The notes under the pieces are model-generated. The model saw nothing but the letters and a program-made list of their open reading frames with translations. It was not told where the DNA came from and searched no databases. From Clostridia bacterium (lineage in GTDB: Bacteria > Bacillota > Clostridia > Oscillospirales > Acutalibacteraceae): a DNA stretch of 64,000 nt. Positions 16,471 to 25,069 of this stretch are shown here, in pieces. Positions within the stretch are counted from its first letter, which is position 1; each line of letters opens with the position of its first letter. The position numbers and the translations under genes were made by a program. The stretch spans positions 53,290-117,289 of the forward strand of contig JAFWYP010000035.1 of the NCBI GenBank assembly GCA_017517665.1. The letters run 5' to 3'.

Positions 16471-16539
16471 GCATTTCAAGGTATTCGGTCATTTCAGAAA
16501 AGTATTCGGCAAAATCCAAAATTTTTTTCAGAAAAACTA

Positions 16540-16568
16540 TTGACAAAATAAAATTCTAACGTTATAAT
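16540..16568 (+). promoter_or_regulatory. perfect consensus promoter of the Fur-family gene
   Basis: TTGACA (16540-16545), 17 bases, TATAAT (16563-16568): both hexamers are exact sigma-A consensus. Such a strong promoter would need repression, which the adjoining operator can supply. Confidence 0.9.
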
Positions 16569-16571
16569 AAT

Positions 16572-16596
16572 GATAACGATAACGATTATCGTTATC
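16572..16596 (+). promoter_or_regulatory. Fur-type box overlapping the transcription start
   Basis: GATAACGATA (16572-16581), ACGAT, TATCGTTATC (16587-16596): a perfect 10-bp inverted repeat resembling the Fur box GATAATGATAATCATTATC. It covers the expected +1, three bases after the -10 box, and AAGGAGG follows, so autorepression by the downstream Fur-family protein is likely. Confidence 0.85.
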
Positions 16597-16613
16597 AGCA
16601 AGGAGGTGACAGA

Positions 16614-16997
16614 ATGCAAAGACACAGCAGACAGCGAGATGCAATACTCGAAAACCTCTGTTCAAGGTATGACCATCCCACAGCCGAGGATTTGTATTTC
16701 TCCTTAAAGCCCAAGATACCTGCGCTCAGCCTTGCAACGGTCTACAGAAATCTCTCGCAGCTTGAAACAGACGGCAAGGTTATCAGAATAGGCTCGGGCG
16801 GTACGGCAAGATACGACGGCAACGTTAATCTTCACTACCACCTCTCCTGCCTCGGATGTTCAGGTGTTGTTGATATCTTTCTTGATGATGACTGCGGTCT
16901 GACAGAAAAAGCAGAAAAATCATTTGACGGAACGATAATCTCGCATTCCGTATTATTCACAGGCTACTGCTCCGAATGCTCAAAGCAGCTCGGATAG
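16614..16997 (+). CDS. Fur-family metalloregulator (PerR/Fur type)
   Basis: A 127-residue regulator with an N-terminal winged helix (SRQRDAILENL; TVYRNLSQLE) and a dimerisation domain with structural zinc cysteines CLGC and CSEC, plus the HYHLSC regulatory region. In Firmicutes such proteins sense peroxide (PerR), iron (Fur) or zinc (Zur); the rubrerythrin gene that follows favours PerR. The box on its own promoter supports autoregulation. It is the only complete gene in the window I found ending in TAG, and that TAG is immediately followed by an in-frame TAA. Confidence 0.9.
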   Translation: MQRHSRQRDAILENLCSRYDHPTAEDLYFSLKPKIPALSLATVYRNLSQLETDGKVIRIGSGGTARYDGNVNLHYHLSCLGCSGVVDIFLDDDCGLTEKAEKSFDGTIISHSVLFTGYCSECSKQLG

Positions 16998-17047
16998 TAA
17001 TATAAAAACAAAAAATTAAATTCTATAATATTTTGGAGGAAATTGTT

Positions 17048-17593
17048 ATGAAAAAATTTGTATGCTCAGTTTGCGGTTATGTACACGAAGGTGACTCAGC
17101 TCCCGAATTCTGCCCCCAGTGCAAGGTTCCCGCTGAAAAGTTCAATGAACAGAAAAGCGGCGAAATGTCATGGGCTGCAGAACACGTTGTAGGCGTTGCA
17201 AAGGGTGTAAGCCAGGAAATTATCGATGGTCTCAGAGCTAACTTTGAAGGCGAATGCTCAGAAGTAGGTATGTATCTCGCAATGGCAAGAGTTGCTCACC
17301 GTGAAGGCTATCCCGAAATCGGTCTTTACTGGGAAAAGGCAGCTTATGAAGAAGCAGAACACGCTGCAAAGTTTGCCGAACTCCTCGGCGAAGTTATCAC
17401 CGACAGCACAAAGAAGAATCTCGAAATGAGAGTTGATGCTGAAAACGGCGCAACCGCAGGCAAGTTTGAGCTTGCAAAGATGGCAAAAGAACAGGGTCTT
17501 GACGCTATCCATGACACAGTCCATGAAATGGCTCGTGACGAAGCAAGACACGGCAAGGCATTCCAGGGTCTTCTTGAAAGATATTTCGGTTAA
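17048..17593 (+). CDS. rubrerythrin (rubredoxin domain first)
   Basis: A 180-residue peroxide-detoxifying protein in which the rubredoxin-like Cys4 iron site comes first (Cys6, Cys9, Cys22, Cys25) and the ferritin-like di-iron domain follows ([24 protein letters not shown]), the reverse of classic rubrerythrin. It reduces hydrogen peroxide in anaerobes. I chose ATG 17048; TTGGAGGA just upstream is its ribosome binding site and not a TTG start. It follows the Fur-family gene by 50 bases, consistent with shared control, and ends in a strong terminator. Confidence 0.93.
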   Translation: MKKFVCSVCGYVHEGDSAPEFCPQCKVPAEKFNEQKSGEMSWAAEHVVGVAKGVSQEIIDGLRANFEGECSEVGMYLAMARVAHREGYPEIGLYWEKAAYEEAEHAAKFAELLGEVITDSTKKNLEMRVDAENGATAGKFELAKMAKEQGLDAIHDTVHEMARDEARHGKAFQGLLERYFG

Positions 17594-17599
17594 TTTTCC

Positions 17600-17630
17600 A
17601 AAAGCGCAGAGCTCCCCGCCCTGCGCTTTT
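17600..17630 (+). terminator. terminator after rubrerythrin
   Basis: AAAAGCGCAG (17600-17609) and CTGCGCTTTT (17621-17630) form a 10-bp stem followed by TTG-rich sequence with six T. Confidence 0.9.
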
Positions 17631-17633
17631 TTG

Positions 17634-17662
17634 TTGCATTAACAGCGCTCGTATGGTATAAT
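17634..17662 (+). promoter_or_regulatory. promoter of the DUF6054 gene
   Basis: TTGCAT (17634-17639), 17 bases, TATAAT (17657-17662), directly after the rubrerythrin terminator. Confidence 0.7.
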
Positions 17663-17690
17663 TGAGTTAACAAGAAAAGGGAGTGATTTT

Positions 17691-18029
17691 ATGGCTAAAT
17701 ATGAAGCAAAGCTTCGCGGCAGTTTTACCGAAATACTTGACGCGGTTGACAGCGCAATTATGAACAACAGTTCTTCCGCATCGCTTGAGGACAGCAGCGA
17801 TTTTTATGCAGGCGATACACGATGCGCCGTGCGTGTTTATGAACGTTACAGTTACACGGGCAGCAACAGAGTGAGTCTTAACTTCACTTTGCTTGAAACT
17901 GACAGACAAATTTTTGCCTCGGTTATTACATCGGGCGGCAGTCAGGCGATGTTTTTAAAGATTAACACTTTGGGCGAGAAATCATTTCTTGATTCGGTCA
18001 CTTCAACGCTTAATAATTACAGGATATAA
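17691..18029 (+). CDS. DUF6054-family protein
   Basis: A 112-residue soluble protein with no signal peptide. The stretch SASLEDSSDF, then RCAVRVYERYSYTG and SGGSQAMFLKINT matches what I recall of the DUF6054 family, which is common in gut Clostridia and has no known function. It forms a one-gene unit between two terminators. Confidence 0.65.
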   Translation: MAKYEAKLRGSFTEILDAVDSAIMNNSSSASLEDSSDFYAGDTRCAVRVYERYSYTGSNRVSLNFTLLETDRQIFASVITSGGSQAMFLKINTLGEKSFLDSVTSTLNNYRI

Positions 18030-18056
18030 GCTAACAAAGATATACCACATCACACA

Positions 18057-18085
18057 AAAAGCACGGAGTTTTGCTCCGCGCTTTT
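18057..18085. terminator. bidirectional terminator
   Basis: AAAAGC-A-CGGAG (18057-18068) and CTCCG-C-GCTTTT (18074-18085) form a stem with one mismatch between the converging DUF6054 and M3 peptidase genes. Confidence 0.85.
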
Positions 18086-18089
18086 ATTG

Positions 18090-19778
18090 TTATATTTTGT
18101 TTTCGGTTTCCGTTATTGCTTTCAATGCATTCTCTGCAGTTTCTTTGAGTGCGTTTTCAACAAACGGTGATTTGAGTCCTGCTCCTTCAATTAACTCACC
18201 GAGAGATATACCGCCTGTTTTCTTAAGAAAATCAACATATTTTTCAAGTGCATTGTCAAAATTCTCTCTTGAAAGTCCGAGAAATCCAAGTGCAACACAC
18301 TGTGCAATACAGTAGTCAATATAATAAAACGGACTTTCGTAAATATGCATCTGATACTGCCAACGTGTGCCGAGTTCAAGATAAGGAATGCCCTCAAACG
18401 AAAGATAGGGTCTGTATTTCTTTTCGAGTTTCAGATATTCAGACTTGCGTTCATCGGGTGTGAGGTCGGGATTTTCATAAACAAGATGCTGGAATTCGTC
18501 AACAATCGTTCCGTAAGGAATAAATGAAAGCGCATCAACGATATGCTTATAACGGTATTTATCCGATTTATCACCAAAGAAACCATCCATATATTTGTGG
18601 CAAAGAAATTCCATGGACATACTGTGGCACTCGTGAGTTTCCATACCCGTCGGATAGTCGGGTTCGGCGAATTTGAACATATAATCCGCAGCAAGTGCGT
18701 GACCGAATTCGTGAGTGATAACGTCGATATCGCCGCTTGTGCCGTTGAAGTTTGCAAGGATAAACGGCTGCTTGTATTTTGCGAATGTTGTGCAGTATCC
18801 GCCGCCGAATTTGCCGTCACGGGCTTCAACATCAAAGGCTTCGGCATCGAGCATTCTCTGCATAAAGTCACCGATTTCGGGCTTCATATCGTGATACATT
18901 TTGAGTGCGTTTGCGAATATTTCTTCCGTACCGATAACAGGTCGGGGCATTTCACCCGTAACACTGATTGCATCGTCATAATACATTATCTTATCGAGAT
19001 TTAATCTGTTTCTGATGCGTTCTTTGAGTTCGGCAACAGCAGGAACAATATCCGTTTCAACGCTCTTGCGGAATGCGGCAACCATCTTTTCATCGTAGTC
19101 TACCCTGCCCATTCTGTAATAGCCAAGCTCAACGAAGTTTTTATAGCCGAGTTTGCGTGCGATTTGTGTTCTGATTTTGACAAGACCGTCAAAAATTCCG
19201 TCGAATGTGTCGGCATTCGCTTCCATCGTTTTGCCGATAGCCTCTGCGGCTTTTCTGCGTACATCACGGTTGTCATCTTCTAATTTACCCCTCAAAACGG
19301 AGAGGGGCATTTTTTCGCCCTCAAGCTCAAATGCAAGCTCACCCATAAACTTTGAATAGCGTGTGACAAGTGCATTTTCAGCCTGCAAATCCTCGATAAC
19401 TTCGGGTGAAAAGGTTTTAAGCGACATCTCAAATCCCCTGAAAACTCTGGGATTTATGAGCTTTTCGGCATCTGCTCTGTAGGGTGAGTCAAGCATCGCC
19501 TTTTTGTATTCATTCTCAATTTCGGAGAAAAGCGGCATGGCGTTATCGTAATAATCCATCTCCGCATTATAGAACTCATCTCTTGTGTTAAGGGTGAAAC
19601 GGCAGTTTGCAAGGGAACAAGCAGTTTCAACTTCTTCACTTATTTTGTTGAAATCATCCCTTGCATTTTTTAAATCCTCTGCACTTTTCGCCGCCTTGAT
19701 TTTTGCAATTATCTTTTCTGCCTGCTCTTTGAATTCCGGGGCGGTAATTCGCTGATACGGCATCTCGGAAACTTTCAC
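18090..19778 (-). CDS. M3-family oligoendopeptidase
   Basis: A 562-residue cytoplasmic zinc metallopeptidase of family M3 (oligoendopeptidase F branch), which trims short peptides. The HEXXH zinc site is HEFGH (356-360), with the third ligand Glu in METHECHSMSMEF about 28 residues on. Length and domain layout are those of the compact M3 enzymes of Clostridia. It is monocistronic, with a terminator after the stop. Confidence 0.93.
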   Translation of the reverse strand: MKVSEMPYQRITAPEFKEQAEKIIAKIKAAKSAEDLKNARDDFNKISEEVETACSLANCRFTLNTRDEFYNAEMDYYDNAMPLFSEIENEYKKAMLDSPYRADAEKLINPRVFRGFEMSLKTFSPEVIEDLQAENALVTRYSKFMGELAFELEGEKMPLSVLRGKLEDDNRDVRRKAAEAIGKTMEANADTFDGIFDGLVKIRTQIARKLGYKNFVELGYYRMGRVDYDEKMVAAFRKSVETDIVPAVAELKERIRNRLNLDKIMYYDDAISVTGEMPRPVIGTEEIFANALKMYHDMKPEIGDFMQRMLDAEAFDVEARDGKFGGGYCTTFAKYKQPFILANFNGTSGDIDVITHEFGHALAADYMFKFAEPDYPTGMETHECHSMSMEFLCHKYMDGFFGDKSDKYRYKHIVDALSFIPYGTIVDEFQHLVYENPDLTPDERKSEYLKLEKKYRPYLSFEGIPYLELGTRWQYQMHIYESPFYYIDYCIAQCVALGFLGLSRENFDNALEKYVDFLKKTGGISLGELIEGAGLKSPFVENALKETAENALKAITETENKI

Positions 19779-19935
19779 AGTATCTCCCCTTTTGCTAATG
19801 TTTAACAGTTATAGTATACTATGGAAAGGGTGAGAAATACAACAGATAATTTCATATATAAGCAAAATCAGCTTTACAAGCAACACATGGAATATTATAA
19901 TGAAATCAACAAATCAGAAATTAAGGATATTTTTT

Positions 19936-21906
19936 ATGAAAAAGAGAACAAAAGCTTTTCTTGGCATTATCATTTCAATCGCTCTTGTAATCACATTGGG
20001 AATAACAAATATTGTTCCGTATTTTTCGGTTATACCCGATATGGTAAAGGTCGGAATTGATTATATTTCCCTTGATAAAAACAAAAATTCCGTTTCCGGA
20101 ACGGAACTCATAACCAAGCTTGATTCAATTGAAATTGAGCATCCCTTCATTCTTGCAAACAAAGTAAACTTTGATGCTGTGAGAAACGAAGTGAAGAACA
20201 ATTCTTTTTCACCATATACAAATAGTCTTTATCTTTCTGCGATTGCAAACGCCGATGCGCTTCTTGATACGGAGATTTATCCCGTCTTGGAATATGTGCT
20301 CGATGAAGAAGACAGCATTCTGCCGATTTCAAGAGAGATTATCAACAGAATGATTATTCTCGGCTATGCATGGCAGATTTCAGGCGATACGAAATACGCC
20401 GAAAGAGCATGGACAGAGCTTGAAAATGTTTGTTCATATGATGACTGGTGCAATTCTCATCTTCTCGCAACTGCAGAAATGGCGCTTGCCGTTTCAATCG
20501 GTTATGACTGGTTTTTTGATTACCTTAACGATGAACAAAAAGCTCTTCTTGCGGAAAAAACATGGAAATATGCGATTGAGTCCGCACTCAATGACAATCA
20601 TTGGTTCACCTGGTCAAAGAATAACTGGAACAGCATCTGCTACAGCGGCATAGGAATTGCTTGCATGACTTTTGCAGGCAATAATCCCGAAAAAGCAGCT
20701 GAATTTCTTGCGATGTGTTACGAAAATATGCCGATTGCGTTTGAAAACTTCACCCCCGACGGTGTTTATGCCGAAGGCCCCGGCTACTGTCAGTCGGGCA
20801 TGAATTCCATTGTTTATTTCATCGCCACATCAAGAAATTTTTTCGGCACAGATTTCGGTATGTCAGAAATTGCAGGATTCAAAGAGCTCGGATATTTTCC
20901 TGTTTACATAACGACTCCGACGGGAATGTTCAATTTCGGCGATAACAAAGCAGAGCAATGCTACACACCCGTTCTTCATTGGTATGCATCGGAATATGCC
21001 TCTCCCCTGCTGAGTGCGTATCAGATGACCGATGTTCCCTCGGAGTTTGTTGCCGATACTTCCGACAACACCGAAAGAAACGGCAGCGGAAAAGAATATG
21101 CTCTTTCGTCGCTGTGGTATAACAGAGAATATTCTCAATCGGATTTTTCAAATGAACCGCTTTTCAGTTATCTTAAGTCTGATGTCGGTCAGCCGCTTGT
21201 GCTTATGCGAAGCGCATATCTCGATAAAAATGCGGCATTTGCAGGCATAAAAGGCGGATATAACTTCATAAACCACGGCGACCTTGATATCGGCACATTT
21301 GTGTTTGATGCCATGGGTGAACGCTGGGCAGAAGAGCTCGGACCGGGCAGCTATGATGCACCGAATTATTTTCTCAACACTCCCGCAGGCGGCAGATGGA
21401 AAAACTACTGCAAGCGTGCGGAAGGGCAAAACACTCTTGTTATAAATCCGGATGCAACACTCGATGACCAGTATGTGCTTGCCGAATGTGACTTTGTTTC
21501 CCATGAAGAAACAGAGGGCGGCGGAAAAGCCCTTCTTGACATGACGGATGCTTACCGCATGAACGGCGCATCAAAGGTCACAAGAGAATTTGAGCTGTAT
21601 AACAGTTCATGCCTTAAAATAACAGACAAGGTCAAATGTATTGTTCCGAGTGAGATTTACTGGTTTATGCACACAAAGGCGGATATTGAAATTACCGATA
21701 ACGGCAAAACCGCAATCCTCACAATGGGCGGAAAGCAGATGAAGGCAACTCTTTCGGGTGACGGTGAATTCTCCGTTTTGAAAGCCGAATCACTAAAAGG
21801 TAAATATGAATACGATGCGGATTATTCCGATATTCAAAAGTTAACCGTACATCTTGAAGATATCAAAGAAGCTGAAATCATTGTTGATCTTGAACCTCTA
21901 ATATAA
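19936..21906 (+). CDS. heparinase II/III-like polysaccharide lyase, membrane-anchored
   Basis: A 656-residue protein that begins with a signal anchor (KKRTKAFLGIIISIALVITL). The middle is an alpha/alpha toroid (LLATAEMALAVSIGYDWFFD, NNWNSICYSG, GPGYCQSGMN) and the last 300 residues form the beta-sandwich of heparinase II/III-type lyases (GYNFINHGDLDIGTFVFDA, GERWAEELGPGSYD). Family members eliminate uronic-acid-containing polymers such as heparin, alginate or acidic exopolysaccharides. I chose ATG 19936, which has AAGGA nine bases upstream; an earlier in-frame ATG at 19900 has no good site. It is monocistronic, before a terminator. Confidence 0.82.
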   Translation: MKKRTKAFLGIIISIALVITLGITNIVPYFSVIPDMVKVGIDYISLDKNKNSVSGTELITKLDSIEIEHPFILANKVNFDAVRNEVKNNSFSPYTNSLYLSAIANADALLDTEIYPVLEYVLDEEDSILPISREIINRMIILGYAWQISGDTKYAERAWTELENVCSYDDWCNSHLLATAEMALAVSIGYDWFFDYLNDEQKALLAEKTWKYAIESALNDNHWFTWSKNNWNSICYSGIGIACMTFAGNNPEKAAEFLAMCYENMPIAFENFTPDGVYAEGPGYCQSGMNSIVYFIATSRNFFGTDFGMSEIAGFKELGYFPVYITTPTGMFNFGDNKAEQCYTPVLHWYASEYASPLLSAYQMTDVPSEFVADTSDNTERNGSGKEYALSSLWYNREYSQSDFSNEPLFSYLKSDVGQPLVLMRSAYLDKNAAFAGIKGGYNFINHGDLDIGTFVFDAMGERWAEELGPGSYDAPNYFLNTPAGGRWKNYCKRAEGQNTLVINPDATLDDQYVLAECDFVSHEETEGGGKALLDMTDAYRMNGASKVTREFELYNSSCLKITDKVKCIVPSEIYWFMHTKADIEITDNGKTAILTMGGKQMKATLSGDGEFSVLKAESLKGKYEYDADYSDIQKLTVHLEDIKEAEIIVDLEPLI

Positions 21907-21909
21907 AAT

Positions 21910-21949
21910 AATACCGTACAATATCCGTTAAAAGATACTGTACGGTATT
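21910..21949. terminator. bidirectional terminator
   Basis: AATACCGTACA (21910-21920) and TGTACGGTATT (21939-21949) form an 11-bp stem between the converging lyase and esterase genes, with T-runs on both sides. Confidence 0.85.
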
Positions 21950-21950
21950 T

Positions 21951-22991
21951 TTATTTGCTTAAAAATTCAAAAGATTTTCTTCCGCTGACTGAGTGCTTTC
22001 CGTCAAAAACATCAATATGAAGTTTATCTTCAGCGCCGATCAATGAATAAACTCTTTTTATCTTTTCATGCGCAGTTTTGCTTGCTTCAATCGGAAACAG
22101 CTTATCGCGGATTCCCGATTCAATGAGCAATTCTCTCGGTGCAAGCGCCGAAGCAAAATCATGGATTTCGCCAATTTTCAAAGATGACGGAATATAATTA
22201 TCGGGGCAATGCCAACGGGAAAGAATGCTGTCGCGAAAAGTATTTACATATCCGCTTATAACGATTTTTCTGAATTGTTCTTCAATAACGGAAGCATAAA
22301 GTGCGGTAAGTCCTCCGCCCGAAATACCCATGCAGGATATTTTTTCTTTGTTCACATTCTCAAATCCCGAAAGGATTTCTGCGCAGACAATCGCCTGATA
22401 AACACGCATTGAAGCAACCGCAAGTCCGTAAGGCAGAAGATGATGCGAAAGCTCATCGCATGAGCTGATATAAAACGGCTTAATAAGGTCTTTTTGAAGC
22501 CTTGCTTCACCAAAACCGAAAAGCTCGGGTGCGACAACAACGCAACCGCGTTTGGCAAGCTCTGCGGCAAAGTTTTTCTGGTAATTATCGAAATAATTAA
22601 AATGCTTTTTTCTGCCTCTTTTTGATATATTCAGAATTTGTCTTACTCCGTAACCGTGACCGCACAGAGCAACCGCTCCGGGTGCAGGGTTATTTATATT
22701 TTTCGGAGTAAGAACATAGAAAAGCATATTAAGATTTTTGCAGATTTCTGCAGAATATTTCTGAAGCGTATATTCGGGATAAATCAACGCTTCTCCGACG
22801 GGAATAAGCTTCAAATCCTTTGTCTTGCAAGGAATTTTATCAATGCCGAGCATTGATTTTGTTTTTTCTTTTATTGCCTTGCCTGTTTCAAAAGCCGATT
22901 TTGCATCGTTCACATTTTCATAAGGCTTTGCAAGAATTTCATCATATATTCCTTGCATAAAAGCATCGGGAGAGTAACTGCTTTTTCTCAT
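21951..22991 (-). CDS. alpha/beta-hydrolase (acetyl-xylan-esterase-like)
   Basis: A roughly 346-residue alpha/beta-hydrolase. The nucleophile elbow is GISGGG (Ser near 225), an oxyanion stretch is CGHGYG, the acid is probably in SGIRDKLFP and the histidine in FDGKHSVSG. It resembles the long abhydrolases grouped with acetyl xylan esterases and dienelactone hydrolases. It has no signal peptide. The upstream GH3 gene ends at 22994, inside a GTGA overlap if the GTG at 22997 is used; the ATG at 22991 has better spacing from GGGGTG. It is the last gene of the OYE-SDR-flavoprotein-GH3 operon and may remove acyl groups from the same imported glycosides. Confidence 0.78.
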   Translation of the reverse strand: MRKSSYSPDAFMQGIYDEILAKPYENVNDAKSAFETGKAIKEKTKSMLGIDKIPCKTKDLKLIPVGEALIYPEYTLQKYSAEICKNLNMLFYVLTPKNINNPAPGAVALCGHGYGVRQILNISKRGRKKHFNYFDNYQKNFAAELAKRGCVVVAPELFGFGEARLQKDLIKPFYISSCDELSHHLLPYGLAVASMRVYQAIVCAEILSGFENVNKEKISCMGISGGGLTALYASVIEEQFRKIVISGYVNTFRDSILSRWHCPDNYIPSSLKIGEIHDFASALAPRELLIESGIRDKLFPIEASKTAHEKIKRVYSLIGAEDKLHIDVFDGKHSVSGRKSFEFLSK

Positions 22992-22993
22992 AA

Positions 22994-25069
22994 TCACACC
23001 CCGAAATCAATATTGCAGACGGGTTTTGCATTACGGCTGTTTGTACCAACCAAAACCGTGTATTCTTTGTCTGTTTCCCAATCGCCTTTTTCGGGGTCAT
23101 AGAATCTGATTTCATCAACAGGAATTTCAATTCCGATATTTTCGGATTTGCCCGATTCAACCGTAACTCTCTTAAAGCCTTTGAGAAGCTTTACGGGGCG
23201 GTCTTTCTCTGTATTTTTGCTCGAAACATAAACCTGAACAACCTCATCGCCGCAAACCGTGCCGATATTTTTAACGGTTACATCAACCGTTATTTTTTTA
23301 TCGTCTTTTTCCGCTTTGCAATCCGATAGTTCAAAATCGGTATATGAAAGTCCGAAACCGAACGGATACTGCGGCTCAATATTCTTTTTGTCAAAAAGGG
23401 TATAGCCGTGATAATAACCGTAATCTATTTCTCTTTCTTTATCGGCGATATGCAGAAAATCAGGATAATCCGTATCATTATATGCAATTGTAAATGGCAG
23501 TTTTCCGCCGGGGTTGACATCGCCGCTAATTATGTCTGCAAGAGCGTTACCGCCCTCAAGACCGCTGTAGAATGAAAAGAGAATTGCATCGGCAAGGTCT
23601 GTCCATTCTTTTATCACATAAGCGCTTCCGCCCATGATATTGACAATAAGCTTTTTGCCCGTTTTTGAAAGCGCCTTTATAAGCTCAACATCCTCTGAGG
23701 GAATTCTCAGATCTGCTCTGTCACCGCCCGAACCCTTAGGCTTCTTTTTGACATTACCGAGATTAACAAGGAATTCGCCTTCCTGAAGCCAGTCGCTTCC
23801 CACGCAAGCTATTATATATTCCGAATTTTCAACAGCTTCGGTTGCTTTTTGAGTATCACAGCCGTTATAAACGGTTACGTTGTTTTCACCGAATCGGTTT
23901 CTGAGTCCTTCGTATGCCGTGACGGTATAGGGACTGTAAACATTGCTGCTTCCGTGGTCGCCGACATTGACCTTGTTTGCATATCTGCCGACTACCGCAA
24001 TTTTCTTTCCGTTTGAAACAGGAAGAATTTTATTGTTGTTTTTGAGAAGAACCGTGCCTTTTCCTGCAGTTTTTCTCGCAAGTGCTGTATGCTCTTTGCT
24101 GAAAATAACGGATTTCGGCTGTTTTTTATAGTTGGGCAAGGTTTTTATCAGTGCCTTGAGAATTCTGCGTACACTCAGATTTATATCTTCTTCGGTAAGC
24201 TCGCCTTTTTTAAGTTTATAATTAAGAACGGCATAGCGGAAATAATAAGGCATTTCCATATCCATGCCCGATTTAACGCTTCTGACGGCATCATAAATTC
24301 CGTAAAAGAAATCGGAAAGAGTAAAGCCTTCAAAACCCCATTTATCTCTTAAAATATCAGTGAGGAGTTCTTTGCTTTCACAGCAATATGTTCCGTTGAC
24401 CTTGTTATATGCACCCATGATTGACATTGCACCCGCATCAATGCACTTTTTAAAATGAGGCAGATAAACCTCATGGAGTGTTCTTTCATCGGCTTTTGCA
24501 TCAACCTTGAATCGCAAATCCTCAATGCTGTTGAGTGCATAATGCTTCGGGCAGGCAATGATTCCGCTTTCCTGCATTGCTTTTGTTAAAGCCACACCCA
24601 TTTTGCCAAGGAGAAACGGGTCCTCACCATAGGTTTCCTGCGCCCTGCCCCACATGGGATTGCGAAGCAGATTTATGCACACACCCGCATAGAGATTCGC
24701 ACCGAGCGCGCTCGCTTCCTTTGCAAAAACCTTGCCGATTTCATATTCGAGTTCATCGTCAAACGCCGCACCTCTGAGCATTGAAACGGGGAAACAGGTA
24801 CATTTGCCCATAACAATTCCTCTCGGACCGTCGGTAAAAAGAACGGGAGGAATTCCGAGCCTTTTGCATCCGCCTGCGGGATAGGCTTCGCCGTTATAAT
24901 ATCTGCCTTTGGTAAGAGTGTTTTTAATTGTTACTCCCATGGCATGGCCCTGCATAAGGCGCACCTTTTCTTTTAAAGTCATTTCATCAAGAAGCTTATC
25001 TGTGACTTCATTCAGCGTTTCGCTGACGGGATTCTTTTTATAAATCTCAACCGCCTGATTAAAATTCAT
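22994..25069 (-). CDS. GH3 family beta-glycosidase
   Basis: A 691-residue GH3 enzyme. The barrel domain shows FTDGPRG, NPMWGRAQETYGEDP, KHYALNS (Lys175, His176) and the nucleophile Asp253 in TLSDFFYG; then comes the alpha/beta sandwich and a C-terminal Fn3-like domain (about 590-691). There is no signal peptide, so it acts on imported substrates. GH3 enzymes remove terminal beta-linked glucose or xylose, including from plant phenolic glycosides. The start overlaps the flavoprotein gene by 4 bases. Its place among three redox enzymes suggests it frees an aglycone for reduction. Confidence 0.9.
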   Translation of the reverse strand: MNFNQAVEIYKKNPVSETLNEVTDKLLDEMTLKEKVRLMQGHAMGVTIKNTLTKGRYYNGEAYPAGGCKRLGIPPVLFTDGPRGIVMGKCTCFPVSMLRGAAFDDELEYEIGKVFAKEASALGANLYAGVCINLLRNPMWGRAQETYGEDPFLLGKMGVALTKAMQESGIIACPKHYALNSIEDLRFKVDAKADERTLHEVYLPHFKKCIDAGAMSIMGAYNKVNGTYCCESKELLTDILRDKWGFEGFTLSDFFYGIYDAVRSVKSGMDMEMPYYFRYAVLNYKLKKGELTEEDINLSVRRILKALIKTLPNYKKQPKSVIFSKEHTALARKTAGKGTVLLKNNNKILPVSNGKKIAVVGRYANKVNVGDHGSSNVYSPYTVTAYEGLRNRFGENNVTVYNGCDTQKATEAVENSEYIIACVGSDWLQEGEFLVNLGNVKKKPKGSGGDRADLRIPSEDVELIKALSKTGKKLIVNIMGGSAYVIKEWTDLADAILFSFYSGLEGGNALADIISGDVNPGGKLPFTIAYNDTDYPDFLHIADKEREIDYGYYHGYTLFDKKNIEPQYPFGFGLSYTDFELSDCKAEKDDKKITVDVTVKNIGTVCGDEVVQVYVSSKNTEKDRPVKLLKGFKRVTVESGKSENIGIEIPVDEIRFYDPEKGDWETDKEYTVLVGTNSRNAKPVCNIDFGV

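Noticed and set aside
19821-20060. Open frame overlapping the start of the heparinase-like gene (79 codons)
   Set aside because: It runs out of frame through the lyase signal anchor and has no ribosome site.
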